10,001 nucleotides of DNA from an uncultured Collinsella sp. (GTDB lineage: Bacteria; Actinomycetota; Coriobacteriia; Coriobacteriales; Coriobacteriaceae): positions 1-10,001 of the forward strand of contig URAQ01000045.1 of NCBI GenBank assembly GCA_900545875.1, in the 5' to 3' direction. The stretch's first letter is position 1. Each line of letters begins with the position of its first letter. The notes beneath the pieces are model-generated. The model searched no databases. It saw nothing but the letters and a program-made list of their open reading frames with translations, and was not told the DNA's origin. The position numbers and the translations under genes are program-made. Below, piece by piece: positions 1-6,567 of the stretch.

Positions 1-323
1 GCCAGACGGGCAAGACGTTCTATATTTTGGACGAGCCGACGACCGGCCTTCATTTTGAGGACGTCCGCCAGCTGCTCGATGTGCTGCAGCGCTTGGTCGA
101 TGCGGGCAACACGGTGCTGGTGATTGAGCACAACCTTGATGTCATCAAGGTTGCCGATCGTCTGATCGATATGGGTCCCGAGGGCGGTAACGGCGGCGGA
201 ACCGTTGTGGTTTCGGGCACACCGGAGCAGGTTGCGGACTGTCCGCAGAGTTATACGGGCAAGTTTTTGGCGCCGTTGCTCAGGCGTGACCGGGAGCGTC
301 AGGCTCAACTTGATGCTCAATAA
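1..323 (+). CDS. uvrA: UvrA excinuclease subunit A, C-terminal end (5' end outside window)
   Basis: This is the last ~107 residues of UvrA, the ATP-dependent DNA damage sensor of nucleotide excision repair, which loads UvrB at lesions in the cytoplasm. The first full codon is at position 3. Visible landmarks are the Walker B and D-loop of the second ABC domain ([13 protein letters not shown], encoded at about 18-56), the H-loop ([11 protein letters not shown], about 115-147), the glycine-rich stretch EGGNGGG, and the family-typical tail resembling GTPEQVA...[11 protein letters not shown]. The stop is TAA at 321-323. A TTG at 27 can be read as a start, but it lies inside the Walker B motif and is only an internal leucine. 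uvrC lies 2.3 kb downstream, so two subunits of the same repair system are close together with ybaK and murJ between them. Confidence 0.95.
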   Translation, partial: QTGKTFYILDEPTTGLHFEDVRQLLDVLQRLVDAGNTVLVIEHNLDVIKVADRLIDMGPEGGNGGGTVVVSGTPEQVADCPQSYTGKFLAPLLRRDRERQAQLDAQ

Positions 324-343
324 ATAGGCGATTCAGTTTATGG

Positions 344-374
344 GCGCCATCGACTCCTTGTGATTCGATGGCGC
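344..374 (+). terminator. Hairpin, candidate transcription terminator after uvrA
   Basis: There is a perfect 10-bp inverted repeat, GCGCCATCGA at 344-353 and TCGATGGCGC at 365-374, with an 11-nt loop, starting 21 bp after the uvrA stop. The sequence after the stem (TTGCTGTG) is only weakly T-rich, so termination may be inefficient or Rho-assisted. Its place between a gene end and a new promoter candidate supports a terminator role. Confidence 0.6.
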
Positions 375-387
375 TTGCTGTGTCGAA

Positions 388-418
388 GTGACGTATGCAG
401 CCGAATTGGACATATACT
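388..418 (+). promoter_or_regulatory. Candidate promoter for ybaK-murJ-uvrC
   Basis: A good -10 hexamer, TATACT at 413-418, lies about 38 bp before the ybaK start. The best -35 match, GTGACG at 388-393, fits four of six consensus positions with a long 19-bp spacer. The location just after the terminator candidate and before a closely packed gene set makes a promoter likely, but the -35 assignment is weak. Confidence 0.4.
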
Positions 419-455
419 TAATCTTTACGTCCGAATGCGAGGGAAAGGATATGTC

Positions 456-956
456 ATGGCAAAGGCTGTAAAGACGCCAAAAACCAATGCGATGCGTGAG
501 CTGGAAAGCGCCGGCATTTCCTATGTTCTACATACGTACGAAGACGATGGTGATGAGTCGGTGGGCCTGGGGGTCGCGATTTCGGAGCAGCTTGGCGAGG
601 AGCCCGGTCAAGGATTTAAGACTTTGGTCTGCGTGACACCGTCCAACGGCTATGTCGTGTGCTGCATCCCTGTTGCCGACGAGCTCGATCTAAAGTCCGC
701 CGCGCGTGCCGCGGGGGAGAAGTCCTTGGCCATGATGCATGTGAAGGATTTGCTTGCGGCGACTGGCTACGTTCGCGGCGGCTGCAGCCCGGTCGGTATG
801 AAAAAACGCTACCGGACGCTCATTGATGAGACATGCGTCCTTTGGGATACCATTTTTATTTCGGGAGGCAAGCGTGGTTATCAGCTCGAGCTTGCACCCG
901 ATGATTTAATTGCATTTTGCGGGGCGACGGTTGCCGCGATTACGAGAGAGGACTGA
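456..956 (+). CDS. ybaK: YbaK/EbsC-type Cys-tRNA(Pro) deacylase
   Basis: A 166-residue cytoplasmic editing enzyme that would hydrolyse Cys mischarged on tRNA(Pro), protecting translation fidelity after prolyl-tRNA synthetase errors. It matches E. coli YbaK (159 residues, from memory) along its length: the FKTLV segment with the conserved lysine (K55), the motif GYVRGGCSPVGMKKR (residues 104-118), IFISGGKRG (133-141) and LELAPDDL (144-151). The start at 456 is chosen because GGGAAAGGA at 441-449 is a good ribosome binding site at 6 nt. The open frame extends back to 360, but that extension overlaps the terminator hairpin and promoter candidate and has no conserved residues. An alternative ATG at 435 is less well supported. 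The gene ends 3 bp before murJ, so co-transcription is likely. The family is clear; the exact tRNA specificity is inferred. Confidence 0.92.
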   Translation: MAKAVKTPKTNAMRELESAGISYVLHTYEDDGDESVGLGVAISEQLGEEPGQGFKTLVCVTPSNGYVVCCIPVADELDLKSAARAAGEKSLAMMHVKDLLAATGYVRGGCSPVGMKKRYRTLIDETCVLWDTIFISGGKRGYQLELAPDDLIAFCGATVAAITRED

Positions 957-959
957 GCG

Positions 960-2642
960 ATGCCGCAGGAAGAATTGAAGCGCGGAGCTCATTTTGCAAA
1001 AGAATCTGCGCCTCAGACACCCTCATCCGAAGCTTCTTCGTCGCGAGATGACACTGACGACATGGGCTCGTCGGACTACTCCACGGTTGGTCGTTCTGCC
1101 GGGCTTATGACCATCCTGACTATCGTGTCTCGCGTCACCGGTTTTATCCGCACGTGGGCAATGGCGGCCGCTATCGGCATGTCGCTGCTCTCGTCCTCCT
1201 ATCAGGTCGCCAACAACCTGCCCAATATGCTCTACGAACTCGTGATGGGCGGCATGCTCGTGACGGCGTTTTTGCCCGTGTACATGGGCGTGAGGCGTGA
1301 GCAGGGTCGCGAGGCCTCGAACGAGTACGTGGGCAACCTGCTCGGCATTCTGCTTTTAGTGCTGGGTGGCATTTCGTTGCTGGGGACCGTGTTCGCCCCG
1401 GGCTTTATCTGGACGCAATCGTTCCTTTCGGGTGACGGCGGCAGCATGGATACCGCTGCGTTCATGTTCCGTTTCTTTGCCATCCAGATTCTGTTTTATG
1501 GTTTGGGCTCGGTGTTCTCGGGCGTTCTCAACGCACACCGCGACTACTTCTGGTCGACGTTTGCCCCGGTCCTCAACAATGTGATCGTCATTGCGAGCTT
1601 TATGGGTTTTGCGCCCGTGTCCGCACAGTTTGGCGAACGTGCCGGCATCATCTTGATTGCGGCCGGTACGACCCTCGGTGTCTTTGTTCAGATGGCATGT
1701 CAGATTCCCGCGCTTAGCAAGCACGGCGTGCATCCCCATATCCATATCGACTTTAAGGACCCCGCGCTGCGCCAGACGATTGCGCTCGGTATCCCGACGC
1801 TGCTCGCCACGGTGTGCATGTTTGTCTCGACTTCTATCACCAACGCTGCCGCGCTGGTGGTCCAGCCCGAGACTGGTCCTTCCGTCATCGCCTATGCGCG
1901 CCTGTGGTACACGCTGCCCTACGCGCTGATTGCCGCCTCGCTTTCGACGGCGCTCTATACCGAGCTCTCTCACGACGCACAGGAGAAGGATTACGTCAGC
2001 GTACGCACGGGCATTTCGCGTGGCGTCGCCCAGATGCTGTTCTTCCTGATTCCGTTCGCACTGTACCTGATTGTCTTCGCACGTCCGCTCAACATGATCT
2101 ACTGTGCTGGCAAGTTCGATGAATCCGGAGTGGCGCTGGTGTCCGAGTACCTTGTCTACCTGGCGCTCTCGCTGCCGCTCTACGGCGTGGTCGTGTTGAT
2201 GCAGAAGAGCTTCTCTGCCTTGCTCGACATGAAGCCCTATAGCCGCTATTGCCTGTATTCTGCCATCGGCCAGGCCGGCTCGGTTCTGCTGTTTGGCGTT
2301 GTGTTGGGCTTCGGTATGCCGGCAATCGCGCTTTCGTATGTTGTCGACTACGTGATCTTGGTCGGCTGTTCGCTGTGGTGGCTGCGTCGTCGCCTGCGTG
2401 GCCTTCAGGTCAAATCTATCCTGCATGGCGGTTTCTTTGGCCTTTTGCTCGGTGGCCTAGGTGCTGCCGCAGGCGCCGGCGTCATGTGGGTGCTTGAACA
2501 CTTTGTCGGGGCACTTGGCGGCTCGATTCTGATTACTCTTGGCTACGTTTGCGTTGCGGGTGTCGTCTCGCTTGCTGTTACCTTTGGCCTTGCCGTCGTC
2601 CTTAAGATGCCTGAGGTCTCGGCGCTGCTTCGTCGCAAGTAG
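960..2642 (+). CDS. murJ: MurJ lipid II flippase (MviN family)
   Basis: A 560-residue polytopic membrane protein of the MOP superfamily that would flip the peptidoglycan precursor lipid II across the cytoplasmic membrane. About 45 hydrophilic, Ser-rich residues precede the membrane core. The core opens with the family pattern SRVTGFIR (57-64), then ANNLPNMLYELVMGGMLVTAFLPV (84-107). About 14 hydrophobic segments follow and the protein ends with a short basic tail (LLRRK). It lacks the C-terminal pseudokinase extension known in mycobacteria. By alignment from memory, E. coli D39 and R52 positions are Ser79 and Glu93 or nearby, a pattern I associate with actinobacterial MurJ. The start at 960 has a ribosome binding site, AGAGAGGA at 945-952, inside the end of ybaK. 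The stop TAG abuts uvrC directly and in the same frame, so translation is probably coupled. Confidence 0.93.
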   Translation: MPQEELKRGAHFAKESAPQTPSSEASSSRDDTDDMGSSDYSTVGRSAGLMTILTIVSRVTGFIRTWAMAAAIGMSLLSSSYQVANNLPNMLYELVMGGMLVTAFLPVYMGVRREQGREASNEYVGNLLGILLLVLGGISLLGTVFAPGFIWTQSFLSGDGGSMDTAAFMFRFFAIQILFYGLGSVFSGVLNAHRDYFWSTFAPVLNNVIVIASFMGFAPVSAQFGERAGIILIAAGTTLGVFVQMACQIPALSKHGVHPHIHIDFKDPALRQTIALGIPTLLATVCMFVSTSITNAAALVVQPETGPSVIAYARLWYTLPYALIAASLSTALYTELSHDAQEKDYVSVRTGISRGVAQMLFFLIPFALYLIVFARPLNMIYCAGKFDESGVALVSEYLVYLALSLPLYGVVVLMQKSFSALLDMKPYSRYCLYSAIGQAGSVLLFGVVLGFGMPAIALSYVVDYVILVGCSLWWLRRRLRGLQVKSILHGGFFGLLLGGLGAAAGAGVMWVLEHFVGALGGSILITLGYVCVAGVVSLAVTFGLAVVLKMPEVSALLRRK

Positions 2643-4589
2643 GTGCGTGTGGCCGGTCACGACAACATTCCAACGCTTGCCGAGCAGGTTTCGCGCGTTC
2701 CCACACAGCCCGGATGCTACCTTTGGAAGGATGCCAAGGGCGATGTCATCTACGTGGGCAAGGCAAAAAACTTGCGTTCCCGTATGCGCCAGTACGTGAC
2801 ACTGCAGGATGAGCGTCAAAAGATCCCGCTGATGATGCAGCTGGTGGCGAGCTTTGACTATATCGTGGTGGAGACCGAGCACGAGGCGTTGGTGCTCGAG
2901 CGCAATTTGATTGGTCAGTACCATCCGTACTTTAACGTCGACCTCAAGGATGACAAGAGCTACCCCTTTATCGCCATTACAAAGGGCGACCTGTATCCCG
3001 CTATCAAATATACGCGCGAGCGTCATAAGCCGGGAACGCGTTATTTTGGTCCCTATACCGATAGCCGTGCGGCACGTGAGACGATAGATACGCTGCGCAA
3101 GGTTATCCCCATCTGCTCCGCATCCTGTGCGGAGTGGCGTCGTTGTCGTCGTATCGTCGAGTCCCACAGGGGCGAGGAAGACATCGTCAATATGATTTGC
3201 GCGCAAAACGGGCGTCCCTGCTTTGACTACCATGTCGGGCGCGGCCCGGGTGCGTGTGTCGGCGCGATTTCTCCTACGGACTATGCCAAGAACGTCAAAC
3301 GTGTCGAACGTTTTTTGTCGGGCCATCGCAAGGATGTCGTCGATGAGCTGACCTCCGAGATGACGGATGCCGCCGAGGCGCTCGACTTTGAGCGCGCGGC
3401 ACGCGTCAAACGTCGTTTGGAGGTCATCAGGGGTCTGGACGACCGTCAGCAAGTCGTTTTTCCCTCCAGTGTCGATATCGATGTCATCGGTTTCTATCGC
3501 GAGGAGACCATCTCCGCCGCTTGCGTCTTTGTCGTGCGTGAGGGTCGAACGGTTCGAACCTGCGAGTTTATTCTCGATAAGGGTTTGGATGTCGACGAAG
3601 AGGAGCTTCAATCGGGCTTTCTTAAGCGCTATTACGACGAGACGGCTGATATTCCAGCTGAGATAAACCTCTCTGTCGAGCTTGAGGATGCGGAGGCGCT
3701 GGGGGAGTGGCTTGCAGGCAAGCGCGAGCGTTCCTGCCATCTCCATAGGCCGCAGCGTGGCGAAAAGCACCGTTTGCTCGATATGGCATCCAAAAATGCG
3801 CGCCATGCCCTCATGCGCTACATGATGCGAACGGGGTACGCTGACGACCGCACCAATCAAGCGCTCCTGGAGCTCGAAAGCGCGCTGGCGCTGCCGGCGC
3901 CGCCGATGCGTATCGAGTGCTTCGATATCTCGACGCTGCATGGAACCTTTACCGTCGCCTCGATGGTGGTGTTTACCAACGGACGCGCCGACAAGAGCCA
4001 GTACCGTCGTTTTAAAATTCAGGCCGAATTGGACGAGGCAAACGACTTCGTGTCGATGTCCGAGGTTTTGGGACGACGCTATGCTCCCGAGCGCATGGCC
4101 GACGAGCGTTTTGGCTCGCGCCCCGATTTGCTCGTTGTCGATGGCGGTAAGCCGCAATTGACCGCTGCGATCAAGCAACTTGAGGCTCTTGGGCTCGATA
4201 TACCAGTTTGTGGCTTGGCGAAGGCCGACGAGGAAGTTTTTGTGCCTTGGGACGAGACTCCTGTCGTGCTGCCGACCGGGTCTGCTTCGCTCTATCTAAT
4301 TAAACAGGTACGCGATGAGTCCCACCGATTTGCCATCACGTTCCACCGTGAGTTGCGCGATAAAGCCATGACGGTTTCGGTACTCGATGACGTTCCGGGC
4401 GTGGGACCCACCAGAAAACGTGCCCTTATGCGCCATTTTGGCTCGATGAAGCGTTTGCGCGCGGCGAGCGAGCAAGAGATCGCGGAAGTTCGCGGCATAC
4501 CTGCCGATGTTGCCAAGGCGGTCCACGAGGCGCTCGTTGCATGGAATGCCGAGCGCGCCGAGGCGGCGGCTGGCCATTCCGATAGCTAA
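2643..4589 (+). CDS. uvrC: UvrC excinuclease subunit C
   Basis: A 648-residue nuclease that makes both incisions beside a UvrB-marked lesion. Domains in order: GIY-YIG nuclease (about 17-100; GCY at 24-26, YVG at 37-39, R45, E81 in TEHEALVLE), a cysteine-bearing linker (about 155-206), UVR motif for UvrB contact (about 240-265, ALDFERAARVKRRLEVI), RNase H-like endonuclease (D428 in ECFDIS, D500 in VVDGGKPQL, H561 in DESHRFA), and a tandem helix-hairpin-helix end (VPGVGPTRKRAL, 584-595; EVRGIPADVAKAV, 615-627). The start is GTG, either 2643 (immediately after the murJ stop) or 2649; no strong ribosome binding site separates them, though AGGTG at 2641-2645 may help. The cysteine linker is atypical: the usual C-x3-C end is replaced (GRGPGAC) and an insertion carries extra cysteines. 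No clear intrinsic terminator follows. Confidence 0.95.
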   Translation: MRVAGHDNIPTLAEQVSRVPTQPGCYLWKDAKGDVIYVGKAKNLRSRMRQYVTLQDERQKIPLMMQLVASFDYIVVETEHEALVLERNLIGQYHPYFNVDLKDDKSYPFIAITKGDLYPAIKYTRERHKPGTRYFGPYTDSRAARETIDTLRKVIPICSASCAEWRRCRRIVESHRGEEDIVNMICAQNGRPCFDYHVGRGPGACVGAISPTDYAKNVKRVERFLSGHRKDVVDELTSEMTDAAEALDFERAARVKRRLEVIRGLDDRQQVVFPSSVDIDVIGFYREETISAACVFVVREGRTVRTCEFILDKGLDVDEEELQSGFLKRYYDETADIPAEINLSVELEDAEALGEWLAGKRERSCHLHRPQRGEKHRLLDMASKNARHALMRYMMRTGYADDRTNQALLELESALALPAPPMRIECFDISTLHGTFTVASMVVFTNGRADKSQYRRFKIQAELDEANDFVSMSEVLGRRYAPERMADERFGSRPDLLVVDGGKPQLTAAIKQLEALGLDIPVCGLAKADEEVFVPWDETPVVLPTGSASLYLIKQVRDESHRFAITFHRELRDKAMTVSVLDDVPGVGPTRKRALMRHFGSMKRLRAASEQEIAEVRGIPADVAKAVHEALVAWNAERAEAAAGHSDS

Positions 4590-4689
4590 ACACGAGCCTA
4601 AACAACTGATATACATGATTGCGCGATTTTCAACCATTTATTTCGCCATGATTGCCTGCTGGTTTCGGGTTTTATTAACGCTAAAACGT

Positions 4690-4721
4690 TTGACTAACCC
4701 AAGCGAAAACCCTGCTATCCT
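4690..4721 (+). promoter_or_regulatory. Candidate promoter of the peptide transporter operon
   Basis: TTGACT at 4690-4695 is a near-consensus -35, and TATCCT at 4716-4721 preceded by TG (4713-4714) resembles an extended -10. The 20-bp spacer is too long for a textbook promoter, so the extended -10 would have to carry it. A dyad, AACCC at 4708-4712 and GGGTT at 4724-4728, brackets the -10, and GTTTTA/TAAAAC (4669-4674 and 4682-4687) lies just upstream of the -35; either could be an operator. A start near 4728 would give a leader of about 225 nt. A weaker second candidate is TTGGGT (4857-4862) with TATATA (4879-4884). Confidence 0.4.
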
Positions 4722-4752
4722 GCGGGTTGACGAAGACTGATATCTCACCTCG

Positions 4753-4835
4753 CCGATACATACTGTCTGGCGAATCATTTGTCAATGAATTCGGTGAACG
4801 GTAGTAAATACCGTTCAAGCGTATGTATGTATCGG
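4753..4835 (+). ncRNA. Candidate structured 5' leader (three-way junction) upstream of the opp-like operon
   Basis: Three stems nest cleanly. P1 pairs CCGATACATAC (4753-4763) with GTATGTATCGG (4825-4835), 11 bp without mismatch. P2 pairs 4772-4779 with 4784-4792, 8 bp with one bulged A (4788) and a TGTC loop. P3 pairs 4795-4803 with 4809-4817, 9 perfect bp around a GTAAA loop. Unpaired joints are 4764-4771, 4793-4794 and 4818-4824. The element would begin about 25 nt after the inferred transcription start, a position usual for riboswitches. I see no purine, TPP, T-box or c-di-GMP riboswitch consensus. Alternative pairing of TCGCC (4750-4754) with GGCGA (4769-4773) would disrupt P1 and P2, which is compatible with switching. 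P3, being a 23-bp palindrome in DNA, could instead be a repressor operator. Confidence 0.45.
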
Positions 4836-4900
4836 TCGCCGAGCGCGGCACCTCAGTTGGGTTCGTCGGTAGGTAAGGTATATATCGTCCGCAAGTTGCG

Positions 4901-4924
4901 CGGGGGCACGTCTAGGTGCTCCCG
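4901..4924 (+). promoter_or_regulatory. 9-bp leader hairpin upstream of the solute-binding protein gene
   Basis: Positions 4901-4909 (CGGGGGCAC) pair with 4916-4924 (GTGCTCCCG) with one G-U pair and a 6-nt loop. No T-run follows, so it is not a normal intrinsic terminator. It may act as an attenuator, a stability element, or part of the expression platform of the leader. Confidence 0.45.
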
Positions 4925-4931
4925 AGTAAGA

Positions 4932-4950
4932 TTCTCTATTGATAGGAGAA
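4932..4950 (+). promoter_or_regulatory. Ribosome binding site in a small sequestering hairpin
   Basis: The ribosome binding site AGGAGAA (4944-4950) decides the start at 4954. TTCTC at 4932-4936 is complementary to GAGAA at 4946-4950, and TA (4937-4938) can pair with TA (4943-4944) around loop TTGA, with G4945 bulged. The hairpin would hide the site, so translation may be controlled here. It is short and may be marginally stable. Confidence 0.4.
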
Positions 4951-4953
4951 GAC

Positions 4954-6567
4954 ATGGCCATCATCAACAAGGGTATGTCCAGGCGTTCGTTCCTCGGCCT
5001 CACCGGCAGCGTCGCTGCTGTCGCCGGCCTTGGTCTCACTGGCTGCGGTGGCAGCTCTAGCGACGAGGGTTCCGCTTCCGGCTCCACCGATTCCGCCAAC
5101 CGTGGCGGCGGCGTGATCACCGCTGGTTCCGCTTACGCTCCGTCCAGCTTCGATCCCGCCAGCACTGGCTCCGCTGTGGGCCTGGGTGCTAACTGGCACG
5201 TCGTCGAGGGCCTCTACGGCATCGATTACCACGACTACAGCACCTTCAACGAGCTCGCCACCGACGATCCCAAGTCTGTGGACGACACCACTTTCGAGGT
5301 CACCATCCGCAAGGGCGCCAAGTTCTCCGATGGCACCGAGGTCACCGCTGACGATGTCGTTGCCTCCTACACCGCTTGCGCCGCTTCCGCTACCTATGCT
5401 CCGTTCTTCCAGCCCTTCGAGTCCATCGAGGCCAAGGACGCCAGCACCGTGACGGTCAAGACTAAGGTCCCCAACTTCTCCCTGCTCAAGGATCGTCTGG
5501 CCATCGTCCGCGTTACCCCGGCCACCCAGACCGAGGAGGATCGCGCCAAGCAGCCGATCGGTTCCGGCCCCTGGATGTACGACTCTATCTCCGATACCGA
5601 GATCACCTTGGTTCCCAACCCCGAGTACAACGGTGAGTATGCTGCCGAGGATAAGAAGATCCAGTACAGCATCCTGACCGACCCCACCGCTCGCGTTACC
5701 GCTCAGCAGGAGGGCTCCACGCTCGTTATGGAGCTCGTTACCGCTGACGCCGTCGACCAGCTCGAGAGCGCCGGCTGCAAGATCGATAACGTTCAGGGTT
5801 TCGGCACCCGCTTCATCATGTTCAACGTCGCCAAGGAGCCTTGGAACAACGTCAAGGTCCGTCAGGCTGTCATGTATGCGCTCGACACCGAGAAGATGGT
5901 CAGCAACACCTTCGCCGGCCTTGCCACCGCTGCCAGCTGCTACCTGCCCAAGAGCTTCACCAACTATCATGAGGCTTCCACGGTGTACAAGACCGACGCC
6001 AAGAAGGCTAAGAAGCTCATCGAGGAGTCTGGCATCACCCCGGGTGCCATCACCCTGCGCACCACCGACAACGAGCAGATTAAGGGCATGGCCGCCCAGG
6101 TCAAGAATGACCTCGACGCTCTCGGCTTCGATGTGACCATCCAGACCGATACCTCGCCGGCTACCTACGCTGCCATCGACGGCGGCGAGGCCTACGATAT
6201 CCTTCTTGCCCCTGGCGATCCTTCCTGCTTCGGCGCTGATCCCGACCTGCTGCTCAACTGGTGGTACGGCGACAACGTCTGGATGCAGACCCGTTGCCCG
6301 TGGAAGGAGTCCGCTGAGTGGCAGAAGCTCCACGGTCTCATGGACGAGGCTCTTGCCGCTGAGGGCGATGAGCAGCAGAAGAAGTGGAACGAGTGCTTCG
6401 ACATCATTGCCGACAACGCCGTTCTGTACCCTGTTGTTCACGTCAAGACCGTCTCCGCTTCCTGGGACGATCCGTCCACTGCACCCAACGGCGAGGCCCT
6501 CGATGGCTTCAAGGGCATCGGCACGACGAGCATGTCCTTCAGGGGCGTTGCGACCGTCAAGGCGTAA
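4954..6567 (+). CDS. Peptide ABC transporter solute-binding lipoprotein (family 5, OppA/DppA-like)
   Basis: A 537-residue extracytoplasmic receptor expected to capture peptides and deliver them to the OppB/OppC-like permeases encoded downstream. The N-terminus carries a twin-arginine signal (SRRSFLG, residues 9-15), a hydrophobic stretch and a lipobox LTGC with C31 as the likely lipidated residue, followed by a Gly/Ser-rich tether (32-53). The family 5 signature is at about 104-131 (FEVTIRKGAKFSDGTEVTAD within it). The start at 4954 has AGGAGAA at 4944-4950; the frame extends back to 4939 without a site, and M8 is an internal alternative that would keep the signal. Codons are strongly C/G-ending and highly biased (AAG, GAG, ACC, GTC), suggesting high expression. 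Several hairpins follow the stop, which may raise its level relative to the permeases. Ligand (oligopeptide, dipeptide or other) cannot be told from sequence. Confidence 0.9.
   Translation: MAIINKGMSRRSFLGLTGSVAAVAGLGLTGCGGSSSDEGSASGSTDSANRGGGVITAGSAYAPSSFDPASTGSAVGLGANWHVVEGLYGIDYHDYSTFNELATDDPKSVDDTTFEVTIRKGAKFSDGTEVTADDVVASYTACAASATYAPFFQPFESIEAKDASTVTVKTKVPNFSLLKDRLAIVRVTPATQTEEDRAKQPIGSGPWMYDSISDTEITLVPNPEYNGEYAAEDKKIQYSILTDPTARVTAQQEGSTLVMELVTADAVDQLESAGCKIDNVQGFGTRFIMFNVAKEPWNNVKVRQAVMYALDTEKMVSNTFAGLATAASCYLPKSFTNYHEASTVYKTDAKKAKKLIEESGITPGAITLRTTDNEQIKGMAAQVKNDLDALGFDVTIQTDTSPATYAAIDGGEAYDILLAPGDPSCFGADPDLLLNWWYGDNVWMQTRCPWKESAEWQKLHGLMDEALAAEGDEQQKKWNECFDIIADNAVLYPVVHVKTVSASWDDPSTAPNGEALDGFKGIGTTSMSFRGVATVKA

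Noticed and set aside
360..455. N-terminal extension of ybaK to position 360
   Set aside because: Overlaps the terminator hairpin and promoter candidate and has no family similarity; a good ribosome binding site serves the ATG at 456.
1356..2426. 356-codon minus-strand open frame opposite murJ
   Set aside because: Product is rich in Arg, Gln and His, as expected from antisense of a membrane protein gene.
2457..4178. 573-codon minus-strand open frame opposite uvrC and the end of murJ
   Set aside because: Shadow of uvrC codon use; product resembles no family and crosses the murJ-uvrC junction.
4507..4740. Small + strand open frame after uvrC
   Set aside because: It starts inside uvrC, lacks a convincing ribosome binding site and runs through the promoter candidate.
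4728..4953. T-box leader controlling the operon
   Set aside because: The conserved T-box antiterminator sequence and a terminator with a T-run are both missing.
4936..6441. 501-codon minus-strand open frame opposite the binding-protein gene
   Set aside because: Gly/Val/Leu-rich antisense shadow with no recognisable motif; the + strand protein is clear.
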